Below are positions 1 through 10,233 of a stretch of 64,000 nt of DNA, in pieces. The stretch is from Aurantiochytrium sp. KH105 (Eukaryota; Sar; Bigyra; Thraustochytrida; Thraustochytriidae), in assembly GCA_003116975.1 (NCBI GenBank), contig BGKB01000179.1:63439-127438 (forward strand), in the 5' to 3' direction. The translations under genes and the position numbers were made by a program. How positions within the stretch are numbered: position 1 is the stretch's first letter; each line of letters opens with the position of its first letter. The notes beneath the pieces are model-generated. The model made no database searches, had not been told where the DNA came from, and saw only the letters and a list, made by a program, of their open reading frames with translations.

Positions 1-420
1 CGCCACAACAGCTCGCACCACGGATCAATCTCGAAAAAGGGCTCGCTGCACCGTTCCACCGGCCACGGAGGGGGCGCAGTTGTCAAGCTTCTCAAGACGA
101 TCGAGCTCAAGTCCGTCACGGCCACCAAGCTCGGCGAAAGGCTAAGCGGCATGCCGGGCATTGAGCTCAAGTATGTGCACCGTTCGGTCGACGCAGCTGG
201 CAAGGGCCGTTCGGGCAAGCAAAAGACCAGCATTAACAAAATGCGCATCTGGCTTCACACCGACGACGAGATGGAAGCCACGTACATGGACATTGATGGT
301 GCTGTGAACAAGCTCAAGACTGCAAAGCAGGAGCATGCACGGGCGCGCAGTCGTGTTGGCGCAGCCAAGACGGCGCGCTCGTGGAAGTCGCGCTCTAAAT
401 TTGCCTCCGATGATCCTTAA
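1..420 (+). CDS. 3' end of an unidentified protein gene (partial)
   Basis: The frame is open from the first base of the window to a TAA at 418-420, giving the last 139 residues of a protein whose start lies outside. The visible part is basic and Ser/His/Lys rich at its beginning, then has a segment with alternating charge (around the HTDDEMEATYMDID stretch) and a helical Lys/Ala/Arg-rich tail. I recognise no family. An internal ATG at 151 could be read as a start, but the frame is uninterrupted upstream with similar codon use, so I treat the gene as truncated by the window edge. Confidence 0.6.
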   Translation, partial: RHNSSHHGSISKKGSLHRSTGHGGGAVVKLLKTIELKSVTATKLGERLSGMPGIELKYVHRSVDAAGKGRSGKQKTSINKMRIWLHTDDEMEATYMDIDGAVNKLKTAKQEHARARSRVGAAKTARSWKSRSKFASDDP

Positions 421-1164
421 AAATAATATCCAGTTCACGCGTGCACGGCGCGATGCGACACGAAGCAACGAGACGCGGCGCATTATGGCGCGGCCTTTCG
501 CGTGATGAAGGAGACCGACAAAAGAGGCGCGCGGAACCCTTCTTTTTCTTCTTTTTTTTGCATGCCCTCGTTTGTCCGCATGCTTGACGCACGCCTCTTC
601 CTTTTCTTTCTTTACAATTCTGACTGAACAGCGCGCATCATGTCAGGTTTATCGTCTTTTGCAGATTCACGTTTCGCCCAAATTTTTCTTGGGCATTTCA
701 TCCCATCCCATCATACCCCATTCAGGACTGGATGCGCTCTCTTCATCTTTTTTTCGTTCTTCTATTTCTCTTGTTTTTACTCCTACTACACATCTTTTTC
801 TCTTCGTTTCTTCCATTGCCAAGTACGCCACCGACACAGGTCTGCTCGCCGCAAAGCCGCGCATCTGCCTATCCTGGCCCGACAGGCGATATTGTAAAGC
901 AAGTAAAAAGATCCGTTGAGATTATTTTTCGGCCACTTTGATGATTTTCGTTGTCAATCTCCGCAAGGCTTTCAGTCAACTCATCACGTTCGGGACTCAC
1001 ATCATTCATGTTAATTCAAGAGCGAAGTGCCCTCGTGGTCGTCGTGGTCATCGTGGCGGCGGTGGCGGCAATAGCGGGCGCGAAAAGGCCGCGCGCTCGC
1101 ACGAACACTTGACGGTGAACGCACGCTACTAAACCTCAAACACATTCAACACAAGCACACCGCC
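421..1164. other. intergenic, pyrimidine-rich, no gene seen
   Basis: This stretch separates the first gene from the next plus-strand gene. It holds long T/C-rich runs (540-830), probably the 3' region of the first gene and the promoter and leader of the next. Several short frames exist on both strands but none has recognisable protein character. Confidence 0.5.
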
Positions 1165-2265
1165 ATGGCCACGGCCGACGAGTACACTGCGCACCTACTT
1201 GAGGTGGCGCGAACCGCTGCGGAAGAAGCCAAGATTGACGAAGATGTGAAACCCAGCTATTTGATGCCGAGCGTGGTGCTGGGCTCTGGCGCCGCGGTTG
1301 CGGGCGGTCATCTCTCGTACGAGCAAGACATTATTCGCGAGGCCTACTCAAGCGCTAATTACACAAGCATTCGAGAACTACCTGATCGCATGCGCGCAGG
1401 CGAGGTTGCGCTAGCCCGAGAGCTCAAAGCCCTCGAGCTGCACCGACCCGAAGAGGTAGCCAAGGTGCGATCAAGACGCGCAGCTGATCGGAATCACGGA
1501 CTCTTTCAGGACTTTGAATACATTCCATCCCCATATACGCGGGAAAAAGAAATCAAGGCGAGAGAACGACTCTTGGCCAAAGCCAAGCAACTTGAAGTCG
1601 GACGAGGCAAAGACTTTATTGCGGGGAGCGGGTCCTCCAAAGCCAAATATGAGGACTGCTTCGACCCCCACAACTATCGCTATCCCTACCAGAGTAACGA
1701 CATTGATGCGCTCAAAATTTTCCAGGCGCAGGAACGCATTGTGCACGAGAGCAAGGTTCTCCATGGACCATTTTGCCCGAGCGGCAGAAGCGCTCGAGCA
1801 TGTTTCGACAAGGCTGCGCGTGGGCGTTTGCCTGAAATCGTCAAGACCTTGCACAACATCCTCGCGGCCGACTGGTCGGATTGCGAGTTTCGTGTCGCCA
1901 CCACGGCAGACGACCATGTTGCAGTATGCTTTGACCTCGTCGCGCTTGACGGTCAGCTCACCGGGCTCCGGGCCTTTATGAACACGCTTGAAGCGAGTCA
2001 TCCGGACATTCGGCGTTTTGATCTGCGCAGGTCTGGTCGCGAGTGGAATATGCAACCTGGCGACGGTAACGTTTATTTTCTCTTTCGCCCTCCCTTTGCC
2101 AAGCCGTCTGTGGGCCAAGGTCGAATTCGTCTTCTTCCAAGCGCTGGCGCGGATGACGACATCGACGATAAGAATGACAACGGTGACCGAGAAATAGACT
2201 CACCCTCGAACGAGGATCCTGCCCAGGTTCTTCGCGCTTCGACCGTCGCGCTTCCGGCCATGTAG
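1165..2265 (+). CDS. conserved-looking protein of unknown function, 366 aa
   Basis: A single uninterrupted frame starts at an ATG in good context (CCGCCATGG) and ends with TAG. The N-terminal half is helical and charged. The middle has a Tyr/Pro-rich segment (HNYRYPYQSND) followed by GPFCPSGRSA, and the C-terminal third (about 215-320) looks like a compact alpha/beta domain (ADWSDCEFRV, ending VYFLFRPPFAKP). The last 40 residues are acidic and disordered. There is no signal peptide or membrane segment. The GPF-PSG type motif resembles short motifs of cilia-associated proteins, but I cannot name a family. Confidence 0.6.
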   Translation: MATADEYTAHLLEVARTAAEEAKIDEDVKPSYLMPSVVLGSGAAVAGGHLSYEQDIIREAYSSANYTSIRELPDRMRAGEVALARELKALELHRPEEVAKVRSRRAADRNHGLFQDFEYIPSPYTREKEIKARERLLAKAKQLEVGRGKDFIAGSGSSKAKYEDCFDPHNYRYPYQSNDIDALKIFQAQERIVHESKVLHGPFCPSGRSARACFDKAARGRLPEIVKTLHNILAADWSDCEFRVATTADDHVAVCFDLVALDGQLTGLRAFMNTLEASHPDIRRFDLRRSGREWNMQPGDGNVYFLFRPPFAKPSVGQGRIRLLPSAGADDDIDDKNDNGDREIDSPSNEDPAQVLRASTVALPAM

Positions 2266-2834
2266 ACTGACACAGTGTCTCTTGCTCATCATCAACATCA
2301 TCATCATCATCATCATCATCAACAACAACATCACCATCACCACCATCATCACCATCATCATGTGATAAATTTGCCCTACTGTATACCCTTCGATCCAACT
2401 CTCTGTGTTATTAGTCCAAACGCTCGCACTCACTCGGTCCCTTTTTGGCCCACTCATCATACTGCATGAAAAAGTTACAGTTAGTTAGTTGTGCGTCGCG
2501 TGCGTGCACCAAATTGAAACCACCATAACCATAACGCTCTCAACCTCCTTTTTTTTTTTTAAATTCCTACGAGAGAAAACAAAATGAGAAAGAAAGCAAC
2601 TAGGGTTAGGGTATCTCTTTAGCGCGTTAGCTACTGCGAACTGTAGGGCTTCCGTTCTTCTCAGTTCTACGAGGCACAGTAGGTGGGGGCGCGGAGACAA
2701 GGGGGCAAAAGGGGAAGGAAGCGCGGGTGGCGGAGAGGAGAGGAGAGGAAGACAGGCCCCGGCAGCGACAAGCGGCGATCAATCACAGAAGAGCAGGCAG
2801 ACTCCGCGGCAGAGCAGAGTCGGGCAGCAGGGAT

Positions 2835-2866
<32 letters not shown>

Positions 2867-2875
2867 CAAGGAAAG
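2266..2875. other. intergenic with CAT and AGC microsatellites, RPS3 promoter region
   Basis: A degenerate CAT/CAA trinucleotide tract occupies 2287-2361, and a CAG/AGC tract at about 2826-2864 lies just before the RPS3 start codon, probably in its 5' leader. Between them is a TTAGGG-type motif at 2601-2612. No protein gene is apparent. Confidence 0.6.
2601..2612 (+). promoter_or_regulatory. telomere-repeat-like motif upstream of RPS3
   Basis: The sequence TAGGGTTAGGGT lies about 265 bp upstream of the RPS3 start. Telo-box or TTAGGG motifs are known in promoters of ribosomal protein genes in plants and several fungi. One occurrence in this position is suggestive only. Confidence 0.3.
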
Positions 2876-3562
2876 ATGTCGCTCGTCGCCAACAAGAAGC
2901 GCAAGTTCGTCGCCGATGGCGTGTTCTACGCGGAGCTCAACGAGCTCCTCCGCCGCGAGCTGGCCGAGGCTGGCTTCGCTGGTCTCGAGGTCCGCGTGAC
3001 CCCGATGCGCACGGAGATCATCATCCGCGCCACCCGCACCCTCGAGGTCCTCGGTGAGAAGGGCCAGCGTATTCGCGAGCTCACCTCGGTCGTCCAGAAG
3101 CGCTTCAAGTTCGCCGACGGCTCCGTCGAGCTCTACGCTGAGAAGATCCAGCAGCGTGGCCTCAGCGCGCAGACCCAGGCCGAGTCCCTCAAGTTCAAGC
3201 TCCTCGAGGGTCTCACCGTGCGCCGCGCGTGCTACAGTGTCCTTCGCTACGTCATGGAGAACGGCGCCAAGGGTTGCGAGGTTATTGTCTCTGGTAAGCT
3301 GCGTGCCCAGCGTGCCAAGAGCATGAAGTTCAAGGAGGGTTACATGATCAAGTCTGGCCAGCCCTCGCAGGAGTACGTCGACAAGGCTGTCCGCCATGTT
3401 CTTATGCGCCAGGGTGTCCTCGGTGTCAAGGTCGCTATTATGCTTCCCCACGACCCTGCTGGCAAGATCGGCCCCAAGACCCCCCTCGCTGACCACGTCG
3501 AGGTTCTCGAGCCCAAGGAGTACTCCGTGCCGGCCCAGCCCCTCCCCACCCCTGTGGCTTAA
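2876..3562 (+). CDS. RPS3: 40S ribosomal protein S3 (uS3)
   Basis: The 228-aa product is a clear cytosolic ribosomal protein S3, which sits at the mRNA entry channel of the small subunit. It starts [20 protein letters not shown], typical of eukaryotic uS3. A type II KH domain covers roughly residues 20-95, with the [11 protein letters not shown] loop, and the C-terminal S3 domain follows with the [20 protein letters not shown] block. It is slightly shorter than the animal protein (about 243 aa), the difference being in the tail. No intron is seen. Codon use is strongly biased to C/G-ending codons, as expected for high expression. Confidence 0.97.
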   Translation: MSLVANKKRKFVADGVFYAELNELLRRELAEAGFAGLEVRVTPMRTEIIIRATRTLEVLGEKGQRIRELTSVVQKRFKFADGSVELYAEKIQQRGLSAQTQAESLKFKLLEGLTVRRACYSVLRYVMENGAKGCEVIVSGKLRAQRAKSMKFKEGYMIKSGQPSQEYVDKAVRHVLMRQGVLGVKVAIMLPHDPAGKIGPKTPLADHVEVLEPKEYSVPAQPLPTPVA

Positions 3563-3945
3563 AGTCAAAACTTCAAATTTTCTTTTCGCTGCTTTCACCC
3601 TGCTATCGGTTTGAGTGACTGCTTGCTTTATTTCTTGCCTGCAAAGTCATCCGTCTATGTTGCTGCAGAACATCGGTTTGAATGAATCAATGAGCGTAAC
3701 GAGAAGAACAAGATGCGTCGAAAACAGGCTTATTCTTGGTGACTCTGTGAGATAATAGCACACAGTTATTTCATCGACACCTACCTAAACTGAATCATGA
3801 ATCATTCATTCGAAGCAGAGATGCGAGTACCACTCTTTCGATCTCATCATCCAAATTGCTTTTGATAGTTCTCCCTGTTTTTCTCTTCAATTCTTGTAAC
3901 GAACACACATGCGCGAAAATTGGCAGCTACGTCTCTTGCTTCAAG
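3563..3945. other. convergent 3' regions of RPS3 and REV1
   Basis: This is a non-coding stretch between two genes that end towards each other. It is AT-richer than its surroundings and contains no frame of interest. Confidence 0.5.
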
Positions 3946-6522
3946 TCAAACGCCACACTGAGCCAGACTTACTAGTTCTGTCTCAATTTGTGCACAATTC
4001 GACGAAAAGACATCTCTTGTGTCTGCAGCTGATGATGTCCAGTACAATCGCCACCATGCCCGTGTTCCACGAACGAGGGCAAGGGCGTCCTTGCTTCGAC
4101 CGTTCCGCGCAAATGCCATGGCTTGCGAATGAAGCATATCGGAAGCATCGTCTAGAGCACTGGTACGCATACAAGCATAGGCCCCACACGTGCTCATTCC
4201 ACAATACTCGTCCGAGAATGATGTGGAACTGCTACAGCGCACCGACGGAAGAAATTTGGCGCGCACCATATCACCATGCAATCTTTCCCGGATTCGGGCA
4301 AGAGCAGCTTCCAGCGAGATGGTCCCGCTCTTCTTTTGAAACCTCTTTGCTCGTCTTTCGCTTGGGCTGGGATTGCTTAGCACATCGTCTTCCTCATCAT
4401 CGTTTGCGCGTTTTTGCTTGTTTGATTCTTCACAGTTCTCGAGATCCACGATCTGATTCGATATCCCCTCGTCAACCTCAATATTACGATTGTCACTGTC
4501 GTCTCCATTGTTGTCATATTCATCATCATCATCGTCGTCGTCGAGACTGATGACCTCTCCATTTGTCTCCTTTCCGACCTCGATGTTGCTTCCCTCATCC
4601 ACACTTGCACGTTCATGTCTTGGCTTTGCGAATGTGTCGTCTTCAATCTCGACCACCTTGGCATCGTCTCCAATGCTGTCGCGCATCACATCATCATCCT
4701 GCGAGTCATTCAATAGCGCAATCACGGCGTCATTCCTTTCGTGAGGTTTATCGCCACCCCTGCTACTCTTTGAGGTTGGCGATGAAAGGCCCTCGTCCGC
4801 CTGTGTGCTGATCTTCGCCCTTTCGTCGCGTGTTTGCTCAGGTTCGAGCGACCCATGACGCGTTGATGCCTCTGATGCCTGCACATCATCCACGTTCGGC
4901 CCATGCCTTTCTTCTTCTGCTACTACTTCCTTATTGCCCTCGGCGTCGTAGTCGTCCTCCTTTTGCAAGCGTGCACCTTCATTTACGCCTTTCTCGACCT
5001 TGGAGCGCTTAAGCAAGCCCTCGTCCTTTCCAACGGCGTTTACAGAGCGTATACGCTTCGAGGGTGCGGACGGCGGGGCGAAGAAGTCATGAAGCACGCG
5101 GTCTGGTCGTGCAAAGCTTGAAGCAGAGACACCGAGACCACGAACGTCCGTGGGAGCGCAGTTCAATCTCTCAAGAAGTTTTCGTGCGTGGTGCAAGAAC
5201 TCGGGTGCCGAGGTCGCCGTGTGATGCAATGCGACAGTCCGCTGTAAAATGTTGCACTCGCCGTGGCCGAGAGAGCCCTTTCGATGATTGGGATTGGCAT
5301 CGGGTTTAGCTTTCCATAAGGTAATGCTGATGCGCTTGGCACCGAGACCGGCCTTTTCAGACCGCGAGATTCGCTCGACAAGCTCCTCGCACAGACCTTC
5401 CAAAAAGGTAATGACTTCCTTGGTCGTCTCCATGCGTACGCCCCAAGAGATTTGAGTCCCGATCGTTTGGCGCTCTTTGATTCCGTTCGGGACCCACGGC
5501 CTATTGTCGATGCCTCGACAGAGATTGTACATGGTTTTGCCTCGTTTCGGGCCAAAATGACGTTGAATCTCTTCAAGACTCTTTCGCTGCAAATCCCCAC
5601 AAGTTTCTACGCCAAGCTTGGCAACGAGCTCTCGCGCGCCCTTCCAGCCGACCTGAGGCAAGTCCCGCACCGGCATGGAGGCAAGCGTTGCTTTTCCGCT
5701 CTCGTCCATTTGAAAGATGCGCCAGCCATTGGGCTTGGCCTTGGCTGTCGCAAGGCGTGCCAAGAGCATGCTCGCGCCGACGCCCACCGACGCGTGGCAG
5801 CTTGTGCGTTCGAAAATGGCTGTGCGCAAGTTCTGCACCAGACGCGCGATGGCGGCTTCGCGCTCGGCCTCGTCTACAGTCTCGCCCACAAGGTGGGTGA
5901 TGTCCAAGTACGCCTCGTCGCAACTGACGCCGTTGACAAAGGGAGTCGTCTCGTAGAGCGCGCGGTACATGATTTCCGCCACCTCGGTATACTTTTCGAA
6001 CTCGTAATTGATGGATATGAGCCCTGGGCACAACTCGCGCGCCTTGGTCATCCACATGCCCGCCCGCACGCCAAAGGCTCGCGCGGGGTAATTTGGGCAG
6101 CTTACTTCTGCGTTCGAGGTGTCCGAGGCGGCGCTAATGACCACGGGCTTGTCCATGAGCTCGGGGCGGTCGCGCAGCGAGACTGATGCAAAGAAGGCGT
6201 CCATGTCGACGTGCAAGACATAGCGCCGGCCTCCGGGTCCCGGCGCGGGCTCTCCGTGGACCGAGTCCGGGAGTGTCTCGAGCAGGCGCGCGTAGCGCTC
6301 CTTCCACGTCCCGATGAAGTGGAGCCTCGACTGCGTATAAAAGTGGCTCACGAACTCCTTTTGCCCGCGCTCGTGCGAGCTCATCGTGCTCGCGCCCGCG
6401 CTCGCGCCCGCGCTCGCGCTCGCTCGCTCGCCAGCCAGCCCGCCAGCCAGGGCGGCGCCCGGCCGAGGCCGCAGCGGCCCGCGGCGCCGTTGCGGGAATG
6501 GAATCCGAGTCAGTCGGTGCAA
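3946..6522 (-). CDS. REV1: DNA repair protein REV1, Y-family dCMP transferase
   Basis: The product (858 aa, or 812 aa from the internal ATG at 6384) is a Y-family translesion polymerase. Numbered from the longer start, a REV1-type N-terminal helix (SRLHFIGTWKERY, residues 66-77) precedes the catalytic core with DMDAFFAS (metal-binding Asp at 106 and 108) and SCDEAYLD (Asp202, Glu203). The palm, thumb and little-finger regions follow, ending near VRGLGVSASSF. The motif NAEVSCPNYPARAFGVRAGM is typical of REV1 rather than Pol eta or kappa. The remaining C-terminal 350 residues are acidic, low-complexity and then helical; I cannot confirm a polymerase-binding C-terminal domain. The first 46 residues are Ala/Ser/Gly low complexity, so the later start is as likely. 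No BRCT domain is present, and only about 360 bp separate it from the next gene. Confidence 0.9.
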   Translation of the reverse strand: MHRLTRIPFPQRRRGPLRPRPGAALAGGLAGERASASAGASAGASTMSSHERGQKEFVSHFYTQSRLHFIGTWKERYARLLETLPDSVHGEPAPGPGGRRYVLHVDMDAFFASVSLRDRPELMDKPVVISAASDTSNAEVSCPNYPARAFGVRAGMWMTKARELCPGLISINYEFEKYTEVAEIMYRALYETTPFVNGVSCDEAYLDITHLVGETVDEAEREAAIARLVQNLRTAIFERTSCHASVGVGASMLLARLATAKAKPNGWRIFQMDESGKATLASMPVRDLPQVGWKGARELVAKLGVETCGDLQRKSLEEIQRHFGPKRGKTMYNLCRGIDNRPWVPNGIKERQTIGTQISWGVRMETTKEVITFLEGLCEELVERISRSEKAGLGAKRISITLWKAKPDANPNHRKGSLGHGECNILQRTVALHHTATSAPEFLHHARKLLERLNCAPTDVRGLGVSASSFARPDRVLHDFFAPPSAPSKRIRSVNAVGKDEGLLKRSKVEKGVNEGARLQKEDDYDAEGNKEVVAEEERHGPNVDDVQASEASTRHGSLEPEQTRDERAKISTQADEGLSSPTSKSSRGGDKPHERNDAVIALLNDSQDDDVMRDSIGDDAKVVEIEDDTFAKPRHERASVDEGSNIEVGKETNGEVISLDDDDDDDEYDNNGDDSDNRNIEVDEGISNQIVDLENCEESNKQKRANDDEEDDVLSNPSPSERRAKRFQKKSGTISLEAALARIRERLHGDMVRAKFLPSVRCSSSTSFSDEYCGMSTCGAYACMRTSALDDASDMLHSQAMAFARNGRSKDALALVRGTRAWWRLYWTSSAADTRDVFSSNCAQIETELVSLAQCGV

Positions 6523-6880
6523 GAGAGTTAGTCGGCTGGAGGAACCATCGACCGTGAATTCAACGTGAATGAATCACGGCAGGGCAATCAAATCACTGCA
6601 CTGGCCCCCAAAACAGAACCGAAGGCACAGGCCGCGGCGGTCAGAGCGGCACGACCTGCCCGCGACTTTGCGGACTTGCACGTTCGATATACCCGTCGTC
6701 ATCGTCCTCATCTTCGCATCGTTATCCACCTTCTCCATCTTCATCTCCATCTTCTTCGCTCTACAGGATCAGTGGTATCTTTTTGGCCGGGGGCAGTGGG
6801 CGCTGCTGGCAGGACGACGCAAACCCGCTTCGTTAAACGCCAGAGACAGACGCCTGCCGCCCTGCCCCTCGCCGGCCACG
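6523..6880. promoter_or_regulatory. shared divergent promoter region of REV1 and the glycine cleavage T gene
   Basis: REV1 and the T-protein gene point away from each other across 358 bp. The stretch holds pyrimidine-rich sequence (6700-6765) close to the T-protein start. I see no clear TATA box. Confidence 0.4.
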
Positions 6881-7675
6881 ATGCTCGCCCGCGCGCTCGC
6901 CCCCCTCGCGCCGGCCCTGCGCCGCGCGCAGCTCCAGCAGCCCGCGACGCGCGTAGCAGCGCAGGTCGCGGTCCGAGGCCTCGCGTCGGACGCGGACGCC
7001 GCCAACACCGTACGTGGCAGAGATAAAGAGAGGAGGCGAGCTAGCTAGCTAGCAAGAAGAGAGCCACTGCCCACGCTAGACCACGCCACGTCACGCTTGG
7101 CGAGATGAGCGGAGAAGAAAATACACGAAACGTTGAACTTGGCGATACAAGGTCTTCTCTTTCTCGATGTTGTTGTGACGATGAACGACGGGAGCACTCA
7201 CGCTGACGAATTGACGTATGCAAATTTGCGCAGCTAAAGACGGCCGTCTACGACAAGCATCAGGAGCTCGGAGGCAAGCTCGTCGACTTTGCTGGGTACT
7301 GGCTCCCTCTGCAGTATCCGGCGGGCGTCAAGGCGGAGTGTCTTCACACCCGCAACGAGGCGTCGCTCTTCGATGTCTCGCACATGGGCCAAGTGAGAAT
7401 TACAGGTCCGGATGCTGTCGCTTTTGTGGAGAGCATTGTTGTCGGTGACATTGCCAACCTCAAGAGCAACGAGGCCCGTCTCAGTCTCATTACCAACGAC
7501 CATGGCGGCATCATCGATGATACCGTCATCACGCGCTTTGACGATTTTGTGTACGTTCCCCACTCAAATTAACGATGGCTCTCTGCGATGGAAACGTTGA
7601 AAACAAGAAAACAGGAAGGAAAGAAAGAAGGAAAGAAAGAAAAAGGAAGACGAGCTAACACATGCATGCAACAAA

Positions 7676-7706
<31 letters not shown>

Positions 7707-8515
7707 GCGCGCGTAGGGGAATGGTAATTAACGGCGCATGCAAGCACAAGGATCTCAAGCACATGCACGCAAGGCTGGAAGACAGCAAACTGGACGCCAA
7801 AATCGAGCACCTCGAGGACCTTGCGCTATTTGCACTCCAGGGCCCCAAGGCGGCGATTGTGATGGATCGTCTTGCGAATGACCTTACCGTGTCTGCGATG
7901 AACTTTATGGAGGCTCGCATGGGCAAGATCGGCGGCGTGGACTGCACCTTGACGCGCTGCGGATACACGGGCGAGGATGGCTTTGAGATCTCTGTGTCGA
8001 ACTCTGAAGCCAACAAGATCATGGACCTTTTGTTGGAGCAGGAGGAAGTGGCGCCCGCGGGCCTGGGTGCCCGCGACACCCTCCGTCTGGAGGCAGGCCT
8101 TTGCCTGTATGGCAATGATATTGACGAGACAACGACTCCCGTGGGAGCCAGGCTCGTATGGACGGTGAGCAAGCCCCGGTGCGCGGAGGGCGGCTTCCCA
8201 GGTGCGGAGACGATCCAGGCGCAAATGAAGGACAAGACGCAAAAGCCCCCGAGGGTTCGCGTGGGCCTCGTTGTGGACGGCGCGCCTGCACGCTCGCACG
8301 TTGAAATCTACGATGCCGAGGGCAAGGAGGCCATTGGCGAGATCACCAGCGGCACTTTTAGTCCGATTCTCGGCAAGCCTGTGGCCATGGGCTACGTGGA
8401 TCGCGCGTTCATGAAGGCAGGAACTGAGGTCACATGCAAGGTGCGCAAGAAGTTCGTCCCTGCGACCATCTCGAAGATGCCCTTTCTCCCGGCAAAGTAC
8501 TACCGTGCCCCTTGA
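6881..8515 (+). CDS. GCST: glycine cleavage system T protein (aminomethyltransferase), mitochondrial, 3 exons
   Basis: Exons are 6881-7009, 7234-7550 and 7717-8515, giving 414 aa. Both introns are GT-AG with GTACGT donors (phases 0 and 2), and the joined frame is continuous. The enzyme transfers the methylene carbon of H-protein-bound glycine to tetrahydrofolate in the mitochondrial glycine decarboxylase complex. Exon 1 encodes an Arg/Ala-rich presequence of about 35 residues ending RGLAS, a typical mitochondrial targeting peptide. Family motifs include the FDVSHMGQ segment, the NDHGGIIDDTVI segment carrying the catalytic-type Asp, and GYTGEDGFEI followed by GLGARDTLRLEAGLCLYG. The C-terminal barrel ends MGYVDRAFMKAGTEV and beyond. 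Length matches the family (about 400). Confidence 0.95.
7675..7707 (+). repeat. ATC trinucleotide microsatellite in intron 2 of the T-protein gene
   Basis: About ten ATC/TCA units lie directly before the 3' splice site of the second intron. A GGAAA/GAAAG-rich tract precedes it. Confidence 0.8.
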
Positions 8516-8974
8516 AGTCCTTCCTTTTCTTCTCTTCTCCTTTCTTCTCTTCTCTACTATCCTTTGCTTACTTTTCTCTGTTGTTTCTTTTTTCAGGTCT
8601 ATGGCATGCGCACGCGGTAAGCCAAGTTCGGGAAAAAGGAAAATCTCCATTCAGGCTTTGATGAGTGTGTCTTTGCAAGTTTGGAACAATCAAGTCAAGA
8701 GGATAGTTGAAGCAACTACTAATCATATCATATCGCTATCGTCAAATTGTTTCTTTGCATAAATTGTATTCTTTCGCGCGCCGCCACGCAACGCGCGGTG
8801 GCAGCAAGGCGGCCATAGCGGTGGCCCTCTGTAGCCCACACATGCGGCGATGAGGTTTTCGCGGCTTGTGCAGCGGCCGCACGCATACAGTCGAGTCGAA
8901 AACACGAAATTCATTCTCCCCTACGTCTCAAAACACCAACAACAACCTCTCCGTTCTCGCACCATCGTCGGCGC
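8516..8974. other. convergent 3' regions of the T-protein and carrier genes
   Basis: A T/C-rich run follows the T-protein stop (8520-8600). The rest holds no supported gene. Confidence 0.5.
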
Positions 8975-9883
8975 TTAGAGATCCTTGATGAGGGCGTTGA
9001 GGAAGTCATAGGCCCAAAACTGAATGGCAGCTCCCGGAAGGCAGCGAATGAGGTTGGCACCAAGTCCATTAAAAAGTCCCGCAAAACCTTCCCGCTGCAC
9101 CAATAGCTTGCTGCACTCCCACGAATTTTTGTACAGCTTGGCCTCACCGTTCATGCCGTTCATTTGCATACGGCGGCGAATCGTGTCTCCTGGATAAGTA
9201 ATGGTTTGCGCAATGACACCGGCTGAAGCGCCCGCCAAAAGCTTTTCGACCTGAATCGTCAGCACAGACTGACCGTCTTGCCTGCCCTCAAGGCGGCGCT
9301 TAAAGATCTCGTAAAATGTCATTTGAAGCCCAACGTAAGGCGACCCTGACAAAAATGTGGGCCCAATGCCCTTGTAGAGCCCTGCGATGCCCTCCTTGCG
9401 GACCGTCTGCACGAGGACGTCTGTGATGCCGTTGAACTGGACACCGAGACCGGAGCCCAGGGTGAGTCGGGTCCGCACCGTTTCGAGCGGATACGTGACG
9501 CATGTCTGGAAAAGACCTGCAAGGGTTCCTGCCATGATGAGCTGGCCAAAGCTCAGCGGCTCATTGGGCGTGCGGACCATGTCCTTGAAGGTGTCGTTAA
9601 AGGTGAATTTGAGCGCGTACACAGGCACCACGCGCAGCACGTTGGCACCGTTTCCCTTGTACAATGCCAGGACGCCCTCCTCTTTTAAAACTGTGCGCAT
9701 GGTCCCGAGGACGCCGCGGTACTTGAAGTCGCTCTTGCTGCGGTCGGCCATCTTCATGCCCTGAACCTGCAGCAGGATTTTGACGCGTTCCAGGGGCGCC
9801 ACGGCCGTCTTCGTGATGGCCCCGGCGCCTCCGCCCGCCACGAGCTGTTTGATGCGCATGTAGCTGTTGGACGGCTCCGCCTG
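8975..9883 (-). CDS. mitochondrial carrier family (SLC25) transporter, N-terminus possibly in assembly gap
   Basis: At least 294 residues contain the full three-fold mitochondrial carrier repeat of the inner membrane, each with two transmembrane helices. The signature Px[DE]xx[RK] motifs are PLERVK, PLETVR and PGDTIR, the last with Gly in place of the usual aromatic or Leu residue. The downstream motifs include GVLALYKGNGANVLR, GIAGLYKGIGPTFL and GFAGLFNGLGANLIR. The first Met lies at 9859, only a few residues before the first helix, and the frame stays open to the gap edge at 9883, so a longer N-terminus or an upstream exon may be missing. The overall pattern resembles carriers of the CoA/adenine-nucleotide group; the substrate cannot be assigned. 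Confidence 0.88.
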   Translation of the reverse strand, partial: QAEPSNSYMRIKQLVAGGGAGAITKTAVAPLERVKILLQVQGMKMADRSKSDFKYRGVLGTMRTVLKEEGVLALYKGNGANVLRVVPVYALKFTFNDTFKDMVRTPNEPLSFGQLIMAGTLAGLFQTCVTYPLETVRTRLTLGSGLGVQFNGITDVLVQTVRKEGIAGLYKGIGPTFLSGSPYVGLQMTFYEIFKRRLEGRQDGQSVLTIQVEKLLAGASAGVIAQTITYPGDTIRRRMQMNGMNGEAKLYKNSWECSKLLVQREGFAGLFNGLGANLIRCLPGAAIQFWAYDFLNALIKDL

Positions 9884-10233
9884 NNNNNNNNNNNNNNNNN
9901 NNNNNNNNNNNNNNNNNNNNNNNNNNNNNNNNNNNNNNNNNNNNNNNNNNNNNNNNNNNNNNNNNNNNNNNNNNNNNNNNNNNNNNNNNNNNNNNNNNNN
10001 NNNNNNNNNNNNNNNNNNNNNNNNNNNNNNNNNNNNNNNNNNNNNNNNNNNNNNNNNNNNNNNNNNNNNNNNNNNNNNNNNNNNNNNNNNNNNNNNNNNN
10101 NNNNNNNNNNNNNNNNNNNNNNNNNNNNNNNNNNNNNNNNNNNNNNNNNNNNNNNNNNNNNNNNNNNNNNNNNNNNNNNNNNNNNNNNNNNNNNNNNNNN
10201 NNNNNNNNNNNNNNNNNNNNNNNNNNNNNNNNN
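9884..10233. other. assembly gap, 350 Ns
   Basis: A run of exactly 350 Ns. Its left flank is inside or just upstream of the carrier coding frame and its right flank is very GC-rich. Confidence 0.99.

Noticed and set aside
2834-3598. 254-codon minus-strand frame ending in poly-Cys
   Set aside because: It is antisense to RPS3 and an effect of its strongly biased codon use; the poly-Cys comes from the AGC microsatellite.
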